A program made the translations under genes and the position numbers. The notes beneath the pieces are model-generated. The model was not told the DNA's origin. It did no database searches and was given only the letters and a program-made list of their open reading frames with translations. Positions 19,935-28,181 of a stretch of DNA of 33,651 bases are shown here, piece by piece. The DNA comes from Candidatus Acidiferrales bacterium (GTDB lineage: Bacteria > Acidobacteriota > Terriglobia > Acidiferrales > UBA7541), in assembly GCA_030037315.1 (NCBI GenBank), contig JASHRM010000256.1, positions 1 through 33,651 on the forward strand. The letters run 5' to 3'. How positions within the stretch are numbered: position 1 is the first letter of the stretch; each line of letters starts with the position of its first letter.

Positions 19935-21208
19935 TCGAAGTGAAAAAGGCATTCATTGCGGCGAAATGCGCAGGCGTCGTTGCGCTGGGCTGCGTATTGG
20001 CGATTTCCATCGCAACCGGCTGCGCTCGCGCGAGGCAGCAATCCCAGACTGAGCACTGGGTGGGCACATGGGCATCGTCGCCTCAATTGGAAGATCCGAA
20101 AGATAGGTTGCCCGCGCCCGGTTTCGCTGACACGACGCTAAGGCAGATTGTCCACGTTTCGATCGGTGGCAGCCGGATTCGCGTGCGATTCTCGAACGCA
20201 TTTGGAACAACTGCACTGACGATCGAAGCCGCGCACGTAGCTCTTTCAGCGGGTTCGGGCGCTATCCAAGGGGCGACAGACAAAGCGCTGTCTTTCGATG
20301 GGCAGCCTTCCGCGGATGTTCCGCCGGGAGCGCTCGTCTATTCCGATCCCGTCGATTTCCGTGTGGCCGCGCTAGCGGACATTGCCGTCACGATGTATCT
20401 TCATGGCGCGCCCGATGACGTCACTACGCACGCCGGTTCCCGTGAGACTTCCTATCTAATGCCCGGCAACGTGGTATCGATGCCGGATATGTCCAACGGC
20501 GAGCACGTCGATCACTGGTATTTCTTGAATGGTATTGATGTGCTCACGCCCGACTCAGCAGGCTCGATCGTGATCCTCGGCGATTCGGTTACGGATGGAC
20601 ATGGGGCCACCACGAATGGAAACGACCGCTGGCCGGATGATTTTGCGCGGCGGCTTCAGGCGAACAAGAGCACCGCGAATATCGGAGTGTTGAACGAGGG
20701 AATCGGAGGGAATCGGCTAGTGCACGACCGTCTCGGGCCAAACGCGCTCGCTCGGCTCGATCGCGATGTGCTCACGCAAAGCGGCGCGCGCTGGGTGATC
20801 GTGCTCGAAGGCATCAATGATATCGGCACCCGTGTAAGCAATCGCGGCTCGGGTGAGGAACCCGCGAGCGTTCAGCAAATCCTCGCGGCGTACGATCAAA
20901 TCATCGTGCGCGCGCACGCGCATCGTCTGCTGGTCTTCGGCGCGACGATTCTTCCTTACAAGGGAGCGTTTTATTATTCGGCTGATGGAGACTCCGACCG
21001 CCGGGCCATCAACGACTGGATTCAGAATAGCGGGCACTTCGACGGCGTGATCGATTTTGACGCCGCGGCTCGCGATTCGCAGGACGCCGCTCACCTCGCG
21101 CCGTCTTTCGATAGCGGCGATCACTTGCATCCAGGTCCGCAGGGTTGCAAGGCCATGTCCGACGCGATCGACTTGACACTGTTTCGGCTCCGAAAACGTG
21201 TCGATTAG
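19931..21208 (+). CDS. SGNH/GDSL hydrolase family protein, exported
   Basis: ATG at 19931 overlaps CE15 stop (ATGA); hydrophobic N-terminus ending IATGC; HWVGTWASSPQ, VILGDSVTDGHGATTNGNDRWPDDFARRL (block I), EGINDIG, GDHLHPGPQGCKAMSDAID (catalytic DxxH). Confidence 0.88.
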   Translation: MIEVKKAFIAAKCAGVVALGCVLAISIATGCARARQQSQTEHWVGTWASSPQLEDPKDRLPAPGFADTTLRQIVHVSIGGSRIRVRFSNAFGTTALTIEAAHVALSAGSGAIQGATDKALSFDGQPSADVPPGALVYSDPVDFRVAALADIAVTMYLHGAPDDVTTHAGSRETSYLMPGNVVSMPDMSNGEHVDHWYFLNGIDVLTPDSAGSIVILGDSVTDGHGATTNGNDRWPDDFARRLQANKSTANIGVLNEGIGGNRLVHDRLGPNALARLDRDVLTQSGARWVIVLEGINDIGTRVSNRGSGEEPASVQQILAAYDQIIVRAHAHRLLVFGATILPYKGAFYYSADGDSDRRAINDWIQNSGHFDGVIDFDAAARDSQDAAHLAPSFDSGDHLHPGPQGCKAMSDAIDLTLFRLRKRVD

Positions 21209-21216
21209 AGCGAGCC

Positions 21217-21255
21217 CGCCCGCCCCGATTGTTTTCATGGATTACGGGCGTTTTT
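21217..21255 (+). terminator. Possible rho-independent terminator after the GH3-lacI-CE15-SGNH operon
   Basis: CGCCCG (21217-21222) pairs with CGGGCG (21245-21250), followed directly by TTTTT; the 22-nt loop is long, so moderate support only. Confidence 0.35.
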
Positions 21256-21294
21256 AATCGCCAGTGCGCCGGTTAGAATGCGCAGTAAATTTGC

Positions 21295-21494
21295 TCACGG
21301 GTTGTGCAAGTGCGGCCCGTGATGCGACGACCTGCATAGTGAAAGGCGGCGACGCGCGCACTATGGAGGGACTGAAAGTTCCACTCCTTTTCGCCCGCTC
21401 CGGCATCTCTTACTTGGCGGAAGATTCCGTGCAAACGCGTTGCTGATCTCGATAAGGTTCCAACCCTCTGCGCTGGCGATGCCAGGCAGCCTGG
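21295..21494. other. Candidate structured non-coding element (series of stem-loops)
   Basis: TCACGGG-N14-CCCGTGA (21295-21322), CATAGTG-N17-CACTATG (21335-21365), GGGACT-GAA-AGTTCC (21368-21382, one G-U pair), CTGGC-GAT-GCCAG (21473-21485) and the overlapping CCAGG-CAG-CCTGG (21482-21494), with no convincing ORF. Confidence 0.35.
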
Positions 21495-21590
21495 GGGGGC
21501 GTCTATTGAGTTGTCAAAGAGCCGGGCGCCAACAGCGCTGAAGGCGATCGCTACGAAACCAGTCGATTTGTTGAAAGGAGGGCAAGGGAT

Positions 21591-22610
21591 TTAGCCCGTT
21601 CGGAAGCGGAAAATTGTAGTGGAGCGAAATTCTTCACCGGGTCGCAGAATTGTCGACGGGAACTGCGGATGATTTGGCGAATCCGGAAAGTGCTGCGTTT
21701 CAAGACAGAAGCCGCTGCGCGGAACGTATGCTGTGCCTGTTTTGCCAACCCTGCCATCGAGCGAATTCCCGCTGTAAAACTGAATCCCCGGTTCCGTAGT
21801 CAGAACTTCCAGTATGCGTCCTGACTCAGGTTCGAAGACCCGTGCAGCAAAAGTCAGCGCATCGTCACCGGTCTTGTTAAGAACCCAGTTGTGGTCGTAG
21901 CCGCCAGCTAACGTGAGTTGCTCGTCCTCTTCGCCGATCCGCGCGCCGATCGTAGTCGGCTTTGAGAAGTCGAATGGCGTGTCTTTCACGGCTCGCAATT
22001 CGCCTGTAGGGATCATATTTCCGTCGATCGGGGTAAACGTGCCGGCATTCAGGGTCAATTCGTGGCGCAGGATATCGGCGGCGCCTTGGCCGGCGAGATT
22101 GAAATACGGATGCTGCGTGAGATTCATGATGGTGTCTTTGTCCGTCGTGGCGCGGTAATGGATCGTCAATTCGTTTGCGTCGGAGAGTGAAAAAGCTACC
22201 TGCACGTGTAAGTTTCCGGGATAACCCTCCTCGCCATCTGGACTCAGATAGTCGAGCGTCAGTGACTGCGCATGCTGCTGCGCTTGCTGGCTCACTTGCC
22301 ATTCGACTTTATTGAATCCGCGGATTCCTCCATGAAGATGGTTCGCGCCGTCATTTCGATTGAGATGGTAGCGATCTCCGTTGAGAAGGAATTCGCCGCG
22401 CGCGATTCGGTTTGCAAATCTGCCGATGATGCCGCCCATGAACAGATTGTCGGAGCGATAGCTTTCGAGGTTGTCGTAACCGAGAACGACGTCCGAGGTA
22501 TCTCCGTGCCTGTCCGGAACAGTGAGCGAGGTGATAATTCCGCCGAGCTTAAAGATGGCCACGTCAATGCCGGGGCCATTGCTCAAATGCATGACATGAG
22601 TTTGCGGCAT
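21591..22610 (-). CDS. galM: Aldose 1-epimerase
   Basis: 339 aa; GYDNLESYRSDNLFMGGIIGRFANRIARGEFLLNGDRYHLNRNDGANHLHGG, NLTQHPYFNLAG, GGYDHNWVL, TEPGIQFYSGNSLDG. Confidence 0.95.
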   Translation of the reverse strand: MPQTHVMHLSNGPGIDVAIFKLGGIITSLTVPDRHGDTSDVVLGYDNLESYRSDNLFMGGIIGRFANRIARGEFLLNGDRYHLNRNDGANHLHGGIRGFNKVEWQVSQQAQQHAQSLTLDYLSPDGEEGYPGNLHVQVAFSLSDANELTIHYRATTDKDTIMNLTQHPYFNLAGQGAADILRHELTLNAGTFTPIDGNMIPTGELRAVKDTPFDFSKPTTIGARIGEEDEQLTLAGGYDHNWVLNKTGDDALTFAARVFEPESGRILEVLTTEPGIQFYSGNSLDGRVGKTGTAYVPRSGFCLETQHFPDSPNHPQFPSTILRPGEEFRSTTIFRFRTG

Positions 22611-22719
22611 CGATTGGTTCTAAACGACAACTGGTTTTGTTGATGCCGCCGCATGTCGCGGAAGTCGCGCCCGTCCGCACGGAATCCGGCCAACGAAGTG
22701 TGCCGCTACAGGGCCGTGA

Positions 22720-23190
22720 TTACGGGCGTTGAATCATCTCGATTCGATTGCCGACCGGGTCGATCGCGATGCCGATCACGATGCCCGTGTTGCCGAATGG
22801 CCTAGGATCTCCGGCCATCGAGCCGCCCGCTGCCTTGATCGCGGCGACCGTGGCGTTCATGTCTTTCACATTGAAGATGAGGTGCGCGATCGGATCTTTG
22901 ATCTCGTCCGAATCGCGATGCGTGATGACGATGGGCACGGCCTTGTTGGCCTTGGCTTCGTCGGCAGTCGCGCCGAAATTCACGAAGATCTCCGCTCCGC
23001 CAGGGACATTGATCCGATTCACTTCGAACATGCCGAACGCGGATTGGTAGAATTTGGCCAGCGCGGCGGTATCCTGAGCGCCCACCCGGGCTGAGTTGAG
23101 AGATACCTGCGCGTGCGCAGCGCTGGCGAGCAACAGCACAGACATCATCGCGATCACAATTCCGCAGACCTTCTTCATCGGATTCTCCAT
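22720..23190 (-). CDS. VOC (glyoxalase/bleomycin-resistance) family protein with signal peptide
   Basis: Signal MKKVCGIVIAMMSVLLLASAAHAQ; VGAQDTAALAKFYQSAFGMFEV, HLIFNVKDMNATVAAIKAAGG, VIGIAIDPVGNRIEMIQRP. Confidence 0.85.
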   Translation of the reverse strand: MENPMKKVCGIVIAMMSVLLLASAAHAQVSLNSARVGAQDTAALAKFYQSAFGMFEVNRINVPGGAEIFVNFGATADEAKANKAVPIVITHRDSDEIKDPIAHLIFNVKDMNATVAAIKAAGGSMAGDPRPFGNTGIVIGIAIDPVGNRIEMIQRP

Positions 23191-23285
23191 TAGCGGGCCT
23201 TGTTTGGTGGCGGGCCGCGCGCATCGACTGCTCGTTCATTTGTTGCGAAAGATCTGATGCAAATTTAGGCTGATTTACCTACGAC

Positions 23286-23786
23286 TTACGCCGACGCGAC
23301 CTTTACCTCCGCGATCGACCATGCGCCGTTTGCTTTCACGTATTTGACGTTCAATACGCGGCGATCCGTGTTGCGGATGAAGCCACCGCCCTGCGCGTGG
23401 GCCATTTGCTCGAGCGTGGAGTTGCGGCCAATCGCCGTGGCGAATTCCACTACGCAGTGGAAGCGGCCTTCAGCGCTCTTTCCGCTCGGTGCGATTTCGA
23501 TCGCATCGGGTTTACCGGCGTGATCGGCTGCAATACCGCGCACCTGCGGACCGGACGGAGCACGTTTGCGATCAGCGAAGTCGGAGACGTCTTCTGCGCT
23601 CGTATTTACTCGGCGCAGCCAATTCTGATGGAGTTCGCGGATGGCGGCTTCGTCCTCAAGCCGTGCGACGCGCGCCTTTAGTCCGTTGTCAGCGAGAATC
23701 GCAGGCGCCGTGCCTACTGCCAATGGAGCGGCTAGCAGTGCCCCGCCTTTCAGAAATGAGCGACGCGTGGAGGTTTTCTTGTTCAT
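23286..23786 (-). CDS. NTF2/SnoaL-like protein with twin-arginine signal
   Basis: N-terminal TRRSFLKGGALLAAPLAVGTAPAILA (Tat motif) then LEDEAAIRELHQNWLRRVNT and ...VKYVKANGAWSIAEVKV typical of SnoaL-like folds; start overlaps preceding MoaF-like stop. Confidence 0.7.
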   Translation of the reverse strand: MNKKTSTRRSFLKGGALLAAPLAVGTAPAILADNGLKARVARLEDEAAIRELHQNWLRRVNTSAEDVSDFADRKRAPSGPQVRGIAADHAGKPDAIEIAPSGKSAEGRFHCVVEFATAIGRNSTLEQMAHAQGGGFIRNTDRRVLNVKYVKANGAWSIAEVKVASA

Positions 23787-25534
23787 ACGATACCTCCGGC
23801 CGACTTTACCTGATAAAAGCGCCTGATGTCGAAACTGCCGGAGAGCCTTTCGTGCGCACCCACGGAGCTCATGTTCAGTCCATTTGGCCCGCAGTTATAG
23901 CCGACGCCAACGTCACGCATTGTGTGCAGGTTGACCAGAATGGTGCCAAGCGTACCGTTGCACGCCTCTTCCAGCCAATACATGAAGTACAGTCCGTCGC
24001 GAATCTTCACGTAGGCTGCAGGGCCGCTCCACTGGAGTCCGCCTGCGTCGGTGTCGGTGAAAATGATCCACGAAAGCGAATGAGGAGTGGAGTAGAGGTG
24101 CATGGACGTCAGGTTGGGAGCGTAATTTTGAGTCACCGCGCGGCCGAGCATTTCGTCGGTGAATTGGTGGCGATTGTATTTGGGCGGAATGATGCCTTCC
24201 ATCTCGATCACGCCGAAATGAATTTTCACGCCGGCTTCGTTGGCGAAATAGGGAGTGTTCAGGTAGCCGTTGAAGCAGGTCACCATGCCCTGATGGAAGT
24301 CTGCGACGATCGAGTGGCCATCGTGGTCGGGCGTGCCCTCAAGCAAATGGCCGAATAGAATCACTCCCGGCATCGACTCCCACGCTTTGTAGCGCGCCTT
24401 GGTCCAACTGCTATCGCCTGCTTTGCGCCACTGCAGATTTTCCGCGTCGTTGACGCGGTATTCCATCGCAGGCGCGTGATCGTAGCGAAGAGTGAACGTT
24501 TTGCCGGCGAGCCAATCGCTGCTCGGGCCGATATTGCCGCCCATTTGCGCGCCGGCTCCTCCGCGGGGCGGCAGAAACGCGCTGGTATTCTTGGCGCAGG
24601 CGGCGTCGACCTGCTCCTTGGTCATTTTCGCCATGGTTTGAAACGGGCGATAGACGCGACGCGCGCCTTTTGCCGGAGTCTGACCGGCAGGCGCGGCCGG
24701 AACTACCGAGCCGTTTTCGTCGCCAAACTTTTCATATTGGGCGTGCTGCCCGAGCCATTCACCCCTGCCGCGGAACACGTAGTATTCGAGCGCATCATTC
24801 TGGTCGAAGCCGAGCCGTACGCCGACCTGCTCAAGGCGATTGAGGTCCATCACGTATGCCGTGAAGGTACCGGAAAACTCGCATTCGGTGCGCGTATAGA
24901 TGTACTGGTCATCGCTAATCTTGATGTAGTCGGACGGGCCGCAAAATCCGAGTTCGCCGCCGAAGCGCGAAAGCTCGACGAAGTGCGAATACGCCACTGA
25001 GGGATAAAACTCCAACGTCTCGGCGCCGGCGTCCTGTTTCCAATAGAAACCTTTGCCCTCGCAGCGGTTTGTTGTGACGTGGCGAGCCTTGGGCGGCTCC
25101 TGCCCCGGTTCTTCGACATAACCGTAATAAATTTCGCGCTGAACTTCGCGATTGTCCTTGTAGCCGCTGAACCATAGCTCGAACACTGTGGCCAAAGTTG
25201 TGTTGTGATCGACGACGACGGCGTAACCGCGTTGTGTATTCGGGATCAGATGCGTCAAGAACCCGATCTTATCCATCATGAGCGCGCCGTATCCTGCATT
25301 GACGGCTGCGCCGCCGTTCTCTGCGACTGAAAGGCGGTTGTTCGCGCTGAACTTATATTCGAGAGTCGGACCCTTGTCGGTAACAATCCGAATCGATTTG
25401 CCAACCAATACATCAGCGAGGGACGAGGCGCTACTCGGTCCGCTAACTGAGTTCAATTTGCTTTGGATTTGCTGCTCGGTAAGTTTCGTGTAAGCGATGC
25501 GATGCATCTGCTCTTTCGGATATGGCGTTGGCAT
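23783..25534 (-). CDS. MoaF-like protein with two tandem MoaF-type modules
   Basis: ATG at 25534 preceded by a strong SD (AAGGGGGG). Module 1: LVGKSIRIVTDKGPTLEYKF...YIKISDDQYIYTRTECEFSGTFTAYVMDLNRLEQVG; module 2: WLAGKTFTLRYDHAPAMEYRV...YVKIRDGLYFMYWLEEACNGTLGTILVNLHTMRDVG. ORF track start (25735) is an over-extension. Confidence 0.72.
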   Translation of the reverse strand: MPTPYPKEQMHRIAYTKLTEQQIQSKLNSVSGPSSASSLADVLVGKSIRIVTDKGPTLEYKFSANNRLSVAENGGAAVNAGYGALMMDKIGFLTHLIPNTQRGYAVVVDHNTTLATVFELWFSGYKDNREVQREIYYGYVEEPGQEPPKARHVTTNRCEGKGFYWKQDAGAETLEFYPSVAYSHFVELSRFGGELGFCGPSDYIKISDDQYIYTRTECEFSGTFTAYVMDLNRLEQVGVRLGFDQNDALEYYVFRGRGEWLGQHAQYEKFGDENGSVVPAAPAGQTPAKGARRVYRPFQTMAKMTKEQVDAACAKNTSAFLPPRGGAGAQMGGNIGPSSDWLAGKTFTLRYDHAPAMEYRVNDAENLQWRKAGDSSWTKARYKAWESMPGVILFGHLLEGTPDHDGHSIVADFHQGMVTCFNGYLNTPYFANEAGVKIHFGVIEMEGIIPPKYNRHQFTDEMLGRAVTQNYAPNLTSMHLYSTPHSLSWIIFTDTDAGGLQWSGPAAYVKIRDGLYFMYWLEEACNGTLGTILVNLHTMRDVGVGYNCGPNGLNMSSVGAHERLSGSFDIRRFYQVKSAGGIV

Positions 25535-25632
25535 CCAAATCCCCCCTTGGTCTTGTTGCCCGCGGATCACGCAAACACAATGCGGCATCGCTCTGCGGAA
25601 ATCGCGACGGCTGATGCTATCTCCGAACTTGA

Positions 25633-26739
<1,107 letters not shown>

Positions 26740-26772
26740 GGGAGAGCCGACCTGGAAGTGCGGAAGCCAAAG

Positions 26773-26854
26773 AGAGATTCTTCGACTCTGTCTGCCGGAT
26801 TTTCCCACGAAACGCGAAAACGACAAGCGAACAGGCAGATTCCGCTCAGAATGA
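26773..26854. repeat. Degenerate dispersed intergenic repeat
   Basis: AGAGATTCTTCGACTC at 26773-26788 and GATTCCGCTCAGAATGAC at 26838-26854 resemble the two ends of the widespread AGATTCTTCG..CGCTCAGAATGAC intergenic repeat, with about 50 bp between them flanked by TCTGCC/GGCAGA. Confidence 0.45.
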
Positions 26855-26971
26855 CGATCCGGTCGTGCCTGTGGATATGTGGATATCGGGCACTGGACGA
26901 ACCCCCCGCGCGGGTGTATTATCCGCGCCCCTTCGAAGCTTGATTTGTTAAATAACGAGGAGCGCAATTTT

Positions 26972-27265
26972 ATGGTTGAAAGTCCCGCGCAGTTCTACCG
27001 CGGTGTCCGTTGCATGACGTGTACGCAGCCCATTCCGCTGCCTGCCATCCTTGCCCATGTCGATTTCGACGCGGAAGAGAAGGGGCCGGAGCTGGTCAGG
27101 AGCCGCGTATTCAGCCTGCGATGCCGATCATGCGAGAAGGAAAAGCTCTATCACGCCAGGCAAATCGAGGCGTTTGAAGGGGCGCCAAGGCCACGAGTTT
27201 CTCGCGCTGGTCGAATGATGAGCGCGGTCAGTCCGCACGGCCTTTCTCGCGCTGCGGAAGCCTGA
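26972..27265 (+). CDS. Small uncharacterised protein with two CxxC motifs (putative zinc ribbon)
   Basis: ATG at 26972 with SD GAGGAG; MVESPAQFYRGVRCMTCTQPIPL...VFSLRCRSCEKEKLYHARQIEAFEG. Confidence 0.65.
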   Translation: MVESPAQFYRGVRCMTCTQPIPLPAILAHVDFDAEEKGPELVRSRVFSLRCRSCEKEKLYHARQIEAFEGAPRPRVSRAGRMMSAVSPHGLSRAAEA

Positions 27266-27390
27266 TAACAGGGCTGGGCGTCCAATGTGGTCCCGTTAGA
27301 GTGCTGGCTATCAGAGTGATAGCTATGCGCGCGCACACCTCGAACTAAAGAATCCTCATTTGGTGCCGATACCCTCCCAAGGGTAACTGT

Positions 27391-28056
27391 ATGCCGGGCC
27401 GCGCCTTGGTGGTCGGATACGATCGTGCCGAATGCGAACTGATTCACAGCGTCCTCACCTCTGAGGGACTCGATTCGCTCATTTTGAATACGGGTGCCCA
27501 GGCGCAGGCCCGGCTGCGCGAAGAGAAATTCGCGGTGACGCTATTCGATCTTGGCGCTTCGTCGCCCGACGGCATGGAGCTAATTCGGCAGATGCGCGCT
27601 TCGGGGATCAATTTGATGACACCGATCGTTCTGATCAGCGACGACCAAAGAACGTCTGCTGTGACGCAGGGATTTGCCGCAGGCGCGAGCCTGGTTCGCT
27701 ATAAGCCCATCGACAAAACACGGTCGGTGAAGCTGATTCGTGCCACGCAGGGCGCGATCGAGCATGAAAAGCGGCGGTTTCGCCGAGTCGCAGTGCAGTC
27801 CAAGGTGAAGCTGGGCGTTGGCCAGGATCACTCGAGCGAGTGGGAGGGCGAGACAATCGACGTCAGTTTGAATGGCATGCTGGTGAAATCTCCGGCGCCT
27901 TTGGCGACTGGATCAAATGTGCGATTCAGCCTGTTCCTCTCGCCTCCGGCTAAGCCGATTGTGGGCTCGACGGCTCGTAGCAGGCTCTACGCTAGAGGCA
28001 TCGGCGGGCGATCAGCGGTCTTTAGTTCGGTGATCAGTGATCGGTGCCGAAGGTAA
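27391..28056 (+). CDS. Response-regulator receiver domain fused to PilZ-like domain
   Basis: Receiver: ALVVGYDRAECELIHSVL..VTLFDLGASSPDGMELIRQMR..TPIVLISDD..FAAGASLVRYKPID; PilZ-like: RRFRRVAVQSKVKLGV...EGETIDVSLNGMLVKSPAPLATGSNVRFSLFL; C-terminal end atypical. Confidence 0.8.
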   Translation: MPGRALVVGYDRAECELIHSVLTSEGLDSLILNTGAQAQARLREEKFAVTLFDLGASSPDGMELIRQMRASGINLMTPIVLISDDQRTSAVTQGFAAGASLVRYKPIDKTRSVKLIRATQGAIEHEKRRFRRVAVQSKVKLGVGQDHSSEWEGETIDVSLNGMLVKSPAPLATGSNVRFSLFLSPPAKPIVGSTARSRLYARGIGGRSAVFSSVISDRCRR

Positions 28057-28123
28057 ATCGACGGCGAGAAAACGATTAGTGCAAAGGACGCAGCGAGGCA
28101 GAGGCTGCAGAGAAGAGCTGAAG

Positions 28124-28180
28124 CCGGTCGAACGCTGCGGGCCGGCAAATGCGAGCAGCCCGCAGCGACAAGCCGACCGG
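28124..28180. terminator. Long nested inverted repeat between convergent genes (possible bidirectional terminator)
   Basis: CCGGTCG-AA-CGCTGCGGGC-N15-GCCCGCAGCG-ACAAGC-CGACCGG: perfect 10 bp inner and 7 bp outer stems, between the receiver-PilZ stop (28056) and PQQ dehydrogenase stop (28182). No clear T-tract. Confidence 0.5.
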
Positions 28181-28181
28181 T

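Noticed and set aside
21264-21446. 60 aa ORF in the SGNH-galM gap
   Set aside because: Short, no family, overlaps the stem-loop cluster; more likely non-coding.
21330-21470. Possible CRISPR remnant (GGACTGAAAGTTCC-like segment and two GTTCCA..C tracts 79 bp apart)
   Set aside because: No regularly spaced identical repeats; similarity between the two tracts is too weak to call an array.
21239-22735. Shared 13-mer GATTACGGGCGTT at about 21240 and 22718
   Set aside because: Too short and without extended flanking identity; one copy is inside the VOC gene end. Probably coincidence.
23489-24358. 289 aa plus-strand ORF over the NTF2/MoaF genes
   Set aside because: Antisense overlap of two coupled genes; composition looks like a shadow ORF.
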